A stretch of DNA of 11,840 nucleotides from Candidatus Levyibacteriota bacterium (GTDB taxonomy: Bacteria > Patescibacteriota > Microgenomatia > Levybacterales > UBA12049): NCBI GenBank assembly GCA_023245475.1, contig JAHFKF010000038.1, positions 518-12,357 on the forward strand. The letters run 5' to 3'. A program made the translations under genes and the position numbers. Numbering within the stretch: position 1 is the stretch's first letter; each line of letters opens with the position of its first letter. This document shows, piece after piece, positions 1 to 6,820 of this stretch. The notes below the pieces were generated by a model that made no database searches, had not been told where the DNA came from, and worked only from the letters and a program-made list of their open reading frames with translations.

Positions 1-729
1 AAAGATTCCGATGCAAAAGCTGTAGGAGCATTGGGACTGGCTATAGCACCGTATAAGCCAAAAGAAGCATTGCTAGCAAAGCGAATCTGTGACGATTTGG
101 AAGAGACTGAATATAGTATTGCCCTTACTAGTGCACTTGATCCTACCAATCTTCAGAAAGTGCGCGATGCTGTGCGGGATATTGATTGGCAAAAAGCTCG
201 ACGATTGCTTGTTGCTATTGCTGACAAGCAACCAAATTTTGCCGGTTATCAATTTATTGAGAGATTAGGGGATTCGTATGACAGTGAGGGGCGTATGTTT
301 TTGGCTGATGCACTTCGTTCAACAAATCCTGAAGTGCTGCTTCAAGGCGTGCGCGAATCTGTGGGGGAGAAGGCTAATTATTGGCAAGCTATGGAAATTG
401 GTTTCCGATTGGCACGATCTCATCCTGATGAAGTAAAAAGGTATGCCCAACAAGTGAGTTTACATTCTTCTAAGGAGATGGACTATGGAGACATGTTAGT
501 CTTATCATTGGCTCCAGATAATCTGGCTTATGCGAAAGATGTCTTGTCGACAAAGGAAACCAATCCAATTATAACTAAATGGCTCAGGGTGATTGCAGAA
601 CCTGAAAATAAGAAAGCGAGAAAATCTGCAGTTGATGAAGTTACCAATATCGATGAGAAGAAGAGATCAAGTTGGGCATATGCACTTGCTATGGCAACAC
701 TCTATGGTTATAAACAATACACAGGATAG
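1..729 (+). CDS. Hypothetical helical protein, 3' part only
   Basis: The reading frame is open from the first base to a TAG at 727-729, so the gene starts outside the window and at least 242 C-terminal residues are seen. A TTG at 31 is in frame but is not needed as a start. The protein is soluble-looking and almost entirely predicted helix, with amphipathic stretches about 30-40 residues long such as the IDWQKARRLLVAIAD and YWQAMEIGFRLARSH segments. This suggests a HEAT- or TPR-like helical solenoid, but no consensus repeat is clear. There is no membrane segment and no catalytic motif that I recognise. It converges on the GH130 operon with only two bases between the stop codons. The function is unknown; it could be a scaffold or adaptor protein. 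Confidence 0.75.
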   Translation, partial: KDSDAKAVGALGLAIAPYKPKEALLAKRICDDLEETEYSIALTSALDPTNLQKVRDAVRDIDWQKARRLLVAIADKQPNFAGYQFIERLGDSYDSEGRMFLADALRSTNPEVLLQGVRESVGEKANYWQAMEIGFRLARSHPDEVKRYAQQVSLHSSKEMDYGDMLVLSLAPDNLAYAKDVLSTKETNPIITKWLRVIAEPENKKARKSAVDEVTNIDEKKRSSWAYALAMATLYGYKQYTG

Positions 730-741
730 GATTATCCTATC
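725..741. terminator. Short hairpin spanning two convergent stop codons
   Basis: Bases 725-732 and 734-741 are perfect 8-nt inverted repeats (GATAGGAT / ATCCTATC), giving a 7-bp stem with a 3-nt loop. The hairpin contains both the TAG of the left gene and the TAA of the GH130 gene arriving from the right. No T-run follows on either strand and the stem is AT-rich, so this is at best a weak bidirectional terminator or RNA-end stabiliser. Confidence 0.35.
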
Positions 742-2672
742 AGAGACTTCCTTGCCAGTACATCTTCTAGATCTTTGAGTCCCAACGTCGCAACTCCGGT
801 TACCTTGTCTGCGCCGCCATAGTACATAAAGATAGTGTCTTTGAGTATGACAGCTCCACAAGGGAAAACGACATTAGGTACTTGTCCTTGCAATTCGTAG
901 GGTGTTTCTGGTCCAAACAACGGATAATCAGTTCGTGACAAGACTTTTGTCGGGTCGGTATAATCCAACAGCATTGCCCCTACTTTATAGATATTTGCCG
1001 GGTAGGACACACCATGATAGAGAAGCAACCAACCGTCATGAGTCTCAAAGGGCGGAGCTGAGATGCCAAGCTTTGCGTTGTCCCATTGCTTTTTTCGTGG
1101 ACCTGCAATATTGACTCCTGCCAAATAGTCTTCTTTGTTAAATTCTAAGTCCTTTCGTATGTCAAGCCAGATAGAGTCACCAAGCCTATGAAAGGCAAGA
1201 AAGGTACCGGGTACTTTGCCTTTGACGATGCAGGAATCTTTATCATCAACATTTGGAAGAGAAATAAGCTTGGGTATCGACCAGTTCCATTCCCGTTTTA
1301 AAAAGTCACTTACAGCAATGGTTGTTAGCGCGATACGTGGAGGATTGACGCCGTTATAGGCGGTATAGGTCATATAGAATCTATCATCAATCTTTGTAAT
1401 ACGAGGATCTTCACAGCCAGAGTTCCCAGGCCGAGCTGCCTTTTCAGACGGTTCCCGAGGAATATAGATAGGTTCATCAAGATTCTCATCAATATGAAAG
1501 CCATCGGTACTTGTTGCATAGCCAAACGAAGAAATACCGTTGATTGATTGTGCTCGATAAATGATATGTACTTTACCATCTTCATAAATTGCTGCTGGAT
1601 TAAATGTTCCTGCTGCTTGCCAATCTAGCTCAATGATGGGTTCGATAATTGGGTTTTCAGGAAAACGATGGAAACGAAGTTCATATTGCTGATTCATCTC
1701 TTCATGAGGTTGTGGCAGTAATTTCTTCAAGAGTGGCTCCACTTCCATTGTCGCAAGAGCACAGCTTGTGTCAGCAGCTCCGTAGTAAACATAGAGTTCA
1801 TTATCTTTGATGAGCGCGCCCGTTGGAAAAGCGATGTTTGGGACGTCTCCATGTAATTCGTATTCTGCTTCAGGCACAAGGAGTGGTTTATGGGTTCTTC
1901 CGAGAATATGGCTGAGATTGTTGTTATCAAGAAGCACTGCTTCAATGCCAAATACCTTGCCCGTATCAGAGAAGTAATTTTCGATATAGGAATAAATCAT
2001 TAGCCATCCGTCTTTGGTTTTGACAGGAGGTGCTCCAAATTCTGCTTGATGTCTGATATCTCGAAGCAGATGCAAGAAATGATCGTTGGCGTTTTCATAC
2101 CATTCATTCCAAAAGTGAGGATTATAGAGGTCTTCCTCTCGATCCAGGAGCGCGTAAGCAATTTTGGCAGGAGGTAGATCTGAGTTTATCGTAAACATAA
2201 CAGCCATCTTGCCATCTACAAGGTCAGGAAAGAGTGCCATAGCTTTTGAGTTAAACGTTGTAACAGGGTGCTTTTCAAATGTCTTAAAATCCTTTGTGAT
2301 GGCAACTCCAATCTTGATGCCGTCAGCTGTAAAGGGAAACTTGGAGAGTGCGGTGTAGAAAATATAATATTTGCCATTAAGATACGTGATACGAGGATCT
2401 TCACAGCCAAACTTCTCCCATTCTTCTGTGGGGACAATCAGCTGTTTTGTCTCTCCGAAGTGTTTGCCGTCCGTACTTGTTGCATACCCAACAGTTGAGA
2501 CGCGCATAGTTTGTCCTTCGTGCTGTTGCTCGCTAGATAATGCACGATAGACAATATGATACATCCCTTCAGCAAAGATAACACAGCCGTTAAAGGCTCC
2601 ATCATGCTCCCACGGATGATCAAAATTGGGCTTAAGAATAGGATTCTCAGGAAAACGTTGTAGACTTGTCAT
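732..2672 (-). CDS. Tandem GH130-family beta-mannoside phosphorylase/hydrolase (two domains)
   Basis: This 646-residue protein holds two complete GH130-like five-bladed propellers (about 1-325 and 330-646), whereas the family is usually one domain of about 300-400 residues. Each half starts with RFPENPI, has an xVYRA/IIYRA strand, and carries GCEDPRI (residues 89-95 and 419-425). The Asp of that EDPR motif corresponds, from family knowledge, to the GH130 catalytic acid. Each half ends with an FPTGA/FPCGA plus YYGxAD blade. GH130 enzymes act on beta-1,2- or beta-1,4-mannosides, by phosphorolysis or by hydrolysis; the sequence alone does not let me choose. There is no signal peptide, so it is probably cytoplasmic. 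The ATG at 2670-2672 lies 6 nt after the stop of the upstream GH130 gene and has no Shine-Dalgarno, which suggests translational coupling. Both halves look catalytically intact. Confidence 0.88.
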   Translation of the reverse strand: MTSLQRFPENPILKPNFDHPWEHDGAFNGCVIFAEGMYHIVYRALSSEQQHEGQTMRVSTVGYATSTDGKHFGETKQLIVPTEEWEKFGCEDPRITYLNGKYYIFYTALSKFPFTADGIKIGVAITKDFKTFEKHPVTTFNSKAMALFPDLVDGKMAVMFTINSDLPPAKIAYALLDREEDLYNPHFWNEWYENANDHFLHLLRDIRHQAEFGAPPVKTKDGWLMIYSYIENYFSDTGKVFGIEAVLLDNNNLSHILGRTHKPLLVPEAEYELHGDVPNIAFPTGALIKDNELYVYYGAADTSCALATMEVEPLLKKLLPQPHEEMNQQYELRFHRFPENPIIEPIIELDWQAAGTFNPAAIYEDGKVHIIYRAQSINGISSFGYATSTDGFHIDENLDEPIYIPREPSEKAARPGNSGCEDPRITKIDDRFYMTYTAYNGVNPPRIALTTIAVSDFLKREWNWSIPKLISLPNVDDKDSCIVKGKVPGTFLAFHRLGDSIWLDIRKDLEFNKEDYLAGVNIAGPRKKQWDNAKLGISAPPFETHDGWLLLYHGVSYPANIYKVGAMLLDYTDPTKVLSRTDYPLFGPETPYELQGQVPNVVFPCGAVILKDTIFMYYGGADKVTGVATLGLKDLEDVLARKSLIG

Positions 2673-2684
2673 AACTAATTAGTT
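2673..2684. repeat. 12-bp perfect palindrome at the GH130 gene junction
   Basis: AACTAATTAGTT is its own reverse complement. It covers the 6-nt gap between the two GH130 genes and the stop codon of the upstream gene. It is AT-rich and could be chance, a small operator-like site, or an RNA structure affecting coupling of the two genes. Confidence 0.3.
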
Positions 2685-4478
2685 GTTCAGGTGAATTCGT
2701 TTCAGCTTTGGTTCTTGGTTGTATTTTAACTGTTCAAGAAAGGTATCAAGCTTTTGCGATGCCACGCAAATTACGGTATCTGCTCCACCATAATATACCA
2801 ATAGCTCATCACCTTTGACAACTGCTCCACAAGGATACACAACACCAGCTTTGTGTCCAGCATTTTCATAGTCCATGTCTGGTGCAATGATTGGCTGTTT
2901 GCATCGATAGAGTACCTTAGTTGGGTTGTTCGCGTCAAGCAGCATTGCACCGATTTTGTAACGACTTGAATCTTGATAACCAACAGCATGGTAAATCATC
3001 AGCCAGCCGTCCTTAGTTTTAATTGGTGGTGCTCCTGCACTAAGCTTTTTGCTATCCCAGTGTGTTCGTCGTGGTGGGATGAAGTACATACCTTGGAGAT
3101 AGTCATTGAATTCCAGGTCATCGAGATAGTCAATAAGAATATTAGGATATACACGGTGAAACATCACATATTTGCCATTGATCTTTTCCGGAAAGAGCGT
3201 ACCACTTTTGTTGACCATGTCAGGTGCCGAGATAAGTTTCGGTTTCTCCCAGTTTTTCCATTTGTGATCCAAGAAATCTTTGACGCTAATTGAGGTGATG
3301 GCAAGTCGAGGTGGATTACATCCATCAAAAGCAACATAGGTCATATAGAATCTATCATCAATCTTGGTCAGCTTTGGATCTTCAATGCCACCATATCCAC
3401 CACCGGAGACATAATGGTCTGCAAAGGTGTCAAAAGAGTTCCCTCCGGGCGTCTCCCAGGGCTCACGAGGTATATATGCTGGCTCATTTGACCTCTCGTC
3501 AATGGTAATGCCGTCACGACTTGATGCATAACCCAACACTGACAAATCGGTGTCTCCTAGTGCTCTATACACAAAATGCACTTTGCCGTCTTCGTAGACA
3601 GCCGCGCTATTAAACGTGGCACGCGACTCCCAAGCCTTTTCTGGAAGAGGTGTGATGATTGGGTTTTTGTGAGACCGCTTGAGAACTGGATTAAATGACG
3701 TGTCTGCGAGGTGATGGTATTTACCGGGTACTTGGCACGAGATCGCAAATATTTGCTCTTTGCCAACTTTCCAGTATAAGATTATCTCTTCTGTGCGGTA
3801 AGCAATACCAAGTGGTTCAATCTCATCATCGGGCAGATGCATTTTTTGTTCCCAGATAGGATTATCAGATCGCCAGAGAAGCTTGGTGGGATTATGTTTA
3901 TCAAAGAGTGCTGCCCCCACTGCATATTTATTTTTAATTTTTGTGTAATAGAGGACAAGGATATTGTCGTGAGCTTGAAAGACGTCTCCCATGGTCAATG
4001 ATCCATGATCAAAGAAACCTTCGCGAGGAGCTATCAGTGTCTCTGCTGTTTGCCAGACCTTTCCATTGCCTGACATAGCGATGCCTATTGTCTTCTCACC
4101 ATAGAACATGACATAGCGGTTTTTATATCTGAAATTAGGCACAATGGCACCAGGAGCTGCAATCGTAGGGCTTTTGCCAAGCTTCGTCCAATGCAAAAAA
4201 TCAACTGTAGTTGCTGAAGAAAGCAGCTGTGCTTTGTCAGTTGATTGGTAGGTGATAAGAGACTGCTCTTTTTGGTTGGAGACACGGAGATTCTTCCACA
4301 AGAAGTGTTTTTCTTCACGATTTTTTTCATCTACGACAAACACATATTGCGGCTTGTCATTGAACGTGTGTCCGTCCTTGCTTCGGACGACTTTAAAAAA
4401 CGTATGGGAGTCTTTCTTATGCGTAAAGTAAAGAAGTACTTCTTTTTCATTGTCAGCCGTACCAAAAAATGTAATCAT
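2679..4478 (-). CDS. Tandem GH130-like protein with degenerate N-terminal propeller
   Basis: This 599-residue protein has a C-terminal half (about 265-599) that is a clear GH130 domain: NPIITP, FNSAAVYEDGKVHFVYRA, GGIEDPKL (364-371, with the EDP catalytic-Asp motif), GAPPIKTKDGWLMIYHA and YPCGAVV...YYGGAD. The N-terminal half (about 1-262) keeps propeller-like blades (DFLHWTKLG, RYVMFYGEK, NPTKLLWRSDNPIWE) but has no EDPR motif; the matching region reads FFDHGSLTMGDVF. It is therefore probably non-catalytic and may serve binding or dimer contacts. There is no signal peptide. The gene is the first of a two-gene minus-strand unit with the other tandem GH130 gene 6 nt downstream. The start ATG at 4476-4478 has a U-rich leader and no Shine-Dalgarno. 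Substrate and phosphorylase versus hydrolase activity cannot be decided from sequence. Confidence 0.85.
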   Translation of the reverse strand: MITFFGTADNEKEVLLYFTHKKDSHTFFKVVRSKDGHTFNDKPQYVFVVDEKNREEKHFLWKNLRVSNQKEQSLITYQSTDKAQLLSSATTVDFLHWTKLGKSPTIAAPGAIVPNFRYKNRYVMFYGEKTIGIAMSGNGKVWQTAETLIAPREGFFDHGSLTMGDVFQAHDNILVLYYTKIKNKYAVGAALFDKHNPTKLLWRSDNPIWEQKMHLPDDEIEPLGIAYRTEEIILYWKVGKEQIFAISCQVPGKYHHLADTSFNPVLKRSHKNPIITPLPEKAWESRATFNSAAVYEDGKVHFVYRALGDTDLSVLGYASSRDGITIDERSNEPAYIPREPWETPGGNSFDTFADHYVSGGGYGGIEDPKLTKIDDRFYMTYVAFDGCNPPRLAITSISVKDFLDHKWKNWEKPKLISAPDMVNKSGTLFPEKINGKYVMFHRVYPNILIDYLDDLEFNDYLQGMYFIPPRRTHWDSKKLSAGAPPIKTKDGWLMIYHAVGYQDSSRYKIGAMLLDANNPTKVLYRCKQPIIAPDMDYENAGHKAGVVYPCGAVVKGDELLVYYGGADTVICVASQKLDTFLEQLKYNQEPKLKRIHLNN

Positions 4479-4523
4479 AGAGGAAAAAACAAAAATACAA
4501 CGATTCTTTTACCGTCTCACTTT

Positions 4524-4552
4524 ACGCTACCAGATTCCGGCGAGCTTGTAAA
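4524..4552 (-). promoter_or_regulatory. Candidate promoter of the GH130 gene pair
   Basis: Read on the minus strand: -35 TTTACA (4552-4547), a 17-bp spacer ending in TGG (an extended -10 TGn), and -10 TAGCGT (4529-4524). The predicted start near 4517 gives a leader of about 39 nt before the ATG at 4478. The -10 matches only the key T, A and T positions, so this is moderate to weak. A TATTTT at 4497-4492 would give a leader of about 7 nt and is an alternative. Confidence 0.35.
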
Positions 4553-4595
4553 TGGGAGAATTTTATTTGAGGGGTGAGTTTTTTTAACGATGAGT

Positions 4596-4624
4596 TTGTT
4601 AAATTTGGATTGATAATGTATAAT
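4596..4624 (+). promoter_or_regulatory. Sigma70-type promoter giving a leaderless transcript
   Basis: TTGTTA (4596-4601), exactly 17 bp, then a perfect TATAAT (4619-4624). The expected transcription start is about 4631, 0-4 nt before the ATG at 4634, so the mRNA should be essentially leaderless. This decides the start of the following gene, because the longer in-frame GTG at 4574 lies upstream of the promoter itself. Confidence 0.75.
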
Positions 4625-4633
4625 CTGGTACTT

Positions 4634-5209
4634 ATGTCAAAAGAGATCCAATCTAGACTATTAAATACGCAGGCTACTCCCTTGGAGCAATTGCAAATAT
4701 TAGTTACTGAGCTTCCTCAGCGTGAAGATGCTTCAGCGCCTCCGGCGTATTTGCCCACCAACGGTGTTGCTGTTGAATTGGTAACAGGTCATGTTCGTCC
4801 TCACGATGATTTAGATATCCTTGTGTGCGATGGCAAAACCAAGAAGTGGGGAGAATTTGATATCTTTACCCCAGGTGACTATTTGGCTGGTATGAAGTTT
4901 AATCCAGAATTTTTCCAGACAACTGCAGTTGAAGTTCCGTTACTTGAGGGAGAAGAGGTTTATGTTGTGCATCCTGGGATTATCATGGTACAAAAGGCAA
5001 CAAAATACCCTTATGGAGGGGTTGATTTCCCTCGAAAAAAGGATGTTGAGGAAGTGGCGCGGATCATGACGTATTGGCAACACAGTGCACCTAATCCTGA
5101 GTCATGGGATGCTATCGTTGATCGATCAATCAAGGCGTTGCCAGTTCACCGTCGAAGGCCGACCACTCAATCACTCAACAAAATTGCGAAACAGTTGAGT
5201 AGAGGTTAA
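4634..5209 (+). CDS. Nucleotidyltransferase-fold protein (AadB/LinA-like region)
   Basis: A 191-residue protein. Residues about 43-62 (NGVAVELVTG...RPHDDLDI) match the start of the aminoglycoside/lincosamide nucleotidyltransferase and AbiEii-like folds, in which GGxAxxLxxG is followed by R-x-H-x-DxD. Here the usual GG is NG, while the DxD metal pair (D59, D61) is kept. A later stretch (VHPGIIMVQKATK...RKKDVEEVARIM, about 115-148) resembles the lysine-plus-KD segment common after the catalytic core. Family members transfer nucleotides to small molecules or act as toxins; the substrate here is unknown. I chose ATG 4634 because a consensus promoter sits at 4596-4624; an ORF from GTG 4574 would add 20 hydrophobic residues encoded by promoter DNA. 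The gene is monocistronic and converges on the reductase gene with 8 nt between stops. Confidence 0.72.
   Translation: MSKEIQSRLLNTQATPLEQLQILVTELPQREDASAPPAYLPTNGVAVELVTGHVRPHDDLDILVCDGKTKKWGEFDIFTPGDYLAGMKFNPEFFQTTAVEVPLLEGEEVYVVHPGIIMVQKATKYPYGGVDFPRKKDVEEVARIMTYWQHSAPNPESWDAIVDRSIKALPVHRRRPTTQSLNKIAKQLSRG
5173..5200. repeat. 7-bp inverted repeat at the 3' end of the nucleotidyltransferase gene
   Basis: ACTCAAC (5173-5179) and GTTGAGT (5194-5200) can pair around a 14-nt loop, ending 7 nt before the stop codon and 18 nt from the converging reductase stop. No T-run follows, so it is a weak candidate for a bidirectional transcript-end structure and may be chance. Confidence 0.25.
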
Positions 5210-5217
5210 TCAATCAC

Positions 5218-5898
5218 CTAGTAACCGTGAAAGTCCTCAATCACGATTTGATCTGTTGGGATTTCCAATTGTGTGAGCAGTTGTTTTGTTGCCTCAACCA
5301 TAGCTGACGGCCCAACGAGAAAATATCGTGCATCCCCGGGTATATGTTTAGTAATCAACTCTTTTGAAAGTTTCTTTGATCGGTAGCTTATGCTCAACTG
5401 CGGATTGTTTTTTGCTAGAGCAGTCAGTTCTTCATAAAAGACTTTTTCTTTCTCTGAGGAAAATGAAACAAGAAGCGTTACTGGAATGGACAGCTTTTTA
5501 TCTGCGATGTAGGAGATCATACTATAGTACGGCGTCATACCAATCCCACCTGCTAGCAAAACGTGATGACGGTTAGCTGTTTCATCAAGCACAAAGGTTC
5601 CCATCGGTCCAAAGGTAGTTACGGTGTCTCCTGCTTGTAGTTGGTTAAGGTGTCTCTTAAACGTGCTGGGACGATTGAGGATTTTGGTTGTGATCATTAG
5701 GTTCTCATGCGTGGGAGATGCGCTGATCGTAAAGTAACGGGTTGTTCCACGGTCATCAGCGTCTTGGTGCGGGATGGTTATGTAAAGATACTGTCCGGGG
5801 ATAAAGTCAAACCCTTCGGGCTTCTCAAAGAAGAAAGAAACGACATCATTCGTGCGCTGTAATTTTTTTAGGAAGGAAAGAGAGAAAGAGCTCGCCAT
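5218..5898 (-). CDS. FAD/NAD(P)-binding oxidoreductase, ferredoxin-NADP-reductase-like
   Basis: This 226-residue flavoprotein consists of only the two FNR-type domains. An FAD-binding barrel (about 1-105) has the RYFTIS motif at 54-59, which fits the RxY(S/T) flavin-binding pattern, and a GPMGTFVLD hinge at 97-105. A nucleotide-binding domain follows, with LLAGGIGMTP (114-123), VGPSAM (195-200) and an aromatic C terminus EDFHGY that would stack near the flavin. There is no 2Fe-2S, globin or membrane domain, so the electron partner must be a separate protein, not seen here. The likely role is hydride and electron transfer between NAD(P)H and a soluble carrier. The ATG lies 5 nt after the stop of the DinD-like gene, yet a -10 box positioned for a leaderless start overlaps that gene's end, so it may be transcribed both alone and by read-through. 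Confidence 0.88.
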   Translation of the reverse strand: MASSFSLSFLKKLQRTNDVVSFFFEKPEGFDFIPGQYLYITIPHQDADDRGTTRYFTISASPTHENLMITTKILNRPSTFKRHLNQLQAGDTVTTFGPMGTFVLDETANRHHVLLAGGIGMTPYYSMISYIADKKLSIPVTLLVSFSSEKEKVFYEELTALAKNNPQLSISYRSKKLSKELITKHIPGDARYFLVGPSAMVEATKQLLTQLEIPTDQIVIEDFHGY

Positions 5899-5903
5899 AG
5901 CGA

Positions 5904-6743
5904 TTATTGTACCTGTTTTTGTTGCTTTTTTGGAAGGTAATTTGCTTTAGTTACTACCCTTCTACCTGTTTCTTGCTCAAGTTTTGCACGAGCATCGCCA
6001 GCAATTTTGCCGCCGCGTTGAGAAACCTTTTTATTCTCATCAAACCCGTCAGGGTGTTCGACCTTGGTAATCTCTGTCGTAGATGCTTCCCCAAGCATAG
6101 AGAACAGCAATTCTAGGTCATCCATGTGGTCTCTCAGATTTTCTCGCTTAAGCTCTTTAATTTTTTTGTAATCAGACGGAGTAATGCCAAATGTTGCCTT
6201 TGAAATTTCTGCTGTTAAGATCTCGTACTCTCGAGGTTTATTAACTCCATGTTTTTGCCATTCTTCTGTTAGTTCTTCACGAATTGCTATTCCTCTCATT
6301 CGTCTCTCAATCCAGTCATCAGGATACCCCTTTGCTTTATACAATGCGCGTGTTCTTTTTTGTCCCAGCTCAGGATCTTCAATTTCTTGGATACGTTCAT
6401 AACCCACTTTTGCCAACCACCGCTTAAATGGTTCTGCTTTAGGAGAAGGGATAGCTTGGATAAGTCTAAAGAGAGTTTCAGTATTGGCGCAGTCAGTTGT
6501 ACGCAATTTCCCGTCTGGCGAGGGCATTTTCAAACCGTTACAATTTGTAACGGTTTCATTAGATCCTTCTTGACGGAGTCTCTTTTTGAGTACACGCCAG
6601 TATACTTGTGGATTTGTACTATCTGTCAATACTGCTATGACGTCGACGACTGAGAACCACCATTCATTTTTATAAATTACTTTTCTAACTTGTTTGTTTC
6701 TGAAAAGTGCGATTTTGTTTGTATCGTGAGAAGAAGTGATCAT
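5904..6743 (-). CDS. DinD-like / BRO-N domain protein
   Basis: A 279-residue protein. The N terminus (about 10-115) is a BRO-N/antirepressor-type DNA-binding domain: KIALFRNKQVRKVIYKNEWWFSV is the usual opening, followed by DVIAVLTDS and the YWRVLKKRL helix, ending in FKRWLAKVGYERI. The central part (about 125-220) follows the pattern of the E. coli DNA-damage-inducible protein DinD, with an ELTEEW-like helix, a YEILTAEISKATFG segment and a DHMDDLELLFSMLGEA segment. The C terminus has GGKIAGDARAKLEQETGRRVV (244-264), common in this family. E. coli DinD is SOS-induced and linked to RecA; whether this protein does the same is inference. It is divergent from the helicase-nuclease gene, which fits a DNA-repair or DNA-invasion role. 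A phage antirepressor ancestry is possible, but no other phage genes are visible. Confidence 0.78.
   Translation of the reverse strand: MITSSHDTNKIALFRNKQVRKVIYKNEWWFSVVDVIAVLTDSTNPQVYWRVLKKRLRQEGSNETVTNCNGLKMPSPDGKLRTTDCANTETLFRLIQAIPSPKAEPFKRWLAKVGYERIQEIEDPELGQKRTRALYKAKGYPDDWIERRMRGIAIREELTEEWQKHGVNKPREYEILTAEISKATFGITPSDYKKIKELKRENLRDHMDDLELLFSMLGEASTTEITKVEHPDGFDENKKVSQRGGKIAGDARAKLEQETGRRVVTKANYLPKKQQKQVQ
5906..5911 (-). promoter_or_regulatory. -10 box for a leaderless reductase transcript
   Basis: Minus-strand TACAAT (5911-5906, five of six consensus bases) lies 7 nt upstream of the ATG at 5898, so the predicted start is base 5899 or 5898. It overlaps the last codons and stop of the DinD-like gene. 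No good -35 is seen at 16-18 bp. There is no strong Shine-Dalgarno before the ATG (only AGGT about 12 nt away). Confidence 0.5.
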
Positions 6744-6765
6744 AATTATAACTTAGGATATTTTT

Positions 6766-6774
6766 AGTGTAGCA
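6766..6774 (-). promoter_or_regulatory. Extended -10 promoter of the DinD-like gene
   Basis: Minus strand TGC followed by TACACT (6774-6766) forms an extended -10. The predicted start near 6759 gives a leader of about 16 nt before the ATG at 6743, without a Shine-Dalgarno. A perfect TATAAT at 6750-6745 is only 1 nt from the ATG and would start transcription inside the gene, so it is unlikely to be the productive promoter. No LexA-type operator is recognisable. Confidence 0.4.
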
Positions 6775-6805
6775 TAAACTACATAAATAATCTGCTTGTA
6801 AAATA

Positions 6806-6814
6806 TGTTAGAAT
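6806..6814 (+). promoter_or_regulatory. Extended -10 promoter with start at the helicase ATG
   Basis: TGT followed by TAGAAT (6806-6814) is an extended -10 with five of six consensus bases. Counting the normal 7 nt from its last base places the transcription start at 6821, the A of the ATG, predicting a leaderless mRNA. No Shine-Dalgarno is present (the bases before ATG are ATATCCCC) and no good -35 is seen, as is normal for extended -10 promoters. Confidence 0.65.
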
Positions 6815-6820
6815 ATCCCC

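Noticed and set aside
2973..3293. 106-codon plus-strand frame inside the GH130 gene
   Set aside because: It is antisense to the conserved GH130 domain and is explained as a shadow frame.
4580..4586. T-run as an intrinsic terminator
   Set aside because: No GC-rich hairpin precedes it and no upstream plus-strand gene needs termination there.
4574..4633. In-frame N-terminal extension of the nucleotidyltransferase gene from GTG 4574
   Set aside because: It overlaps a consensus -35/-10 promoter whose predicted transcript starts at about 4631, and the extra residues look like translated promoter DNA.
5904..6743. Prophage remnant suggested by the BRO/antirepressor domain
   Set aside because: No integrase, structural, lysis or replication genes or attachment repeats are nearby, and the DinD-like full-length architecture is also chromosomal.
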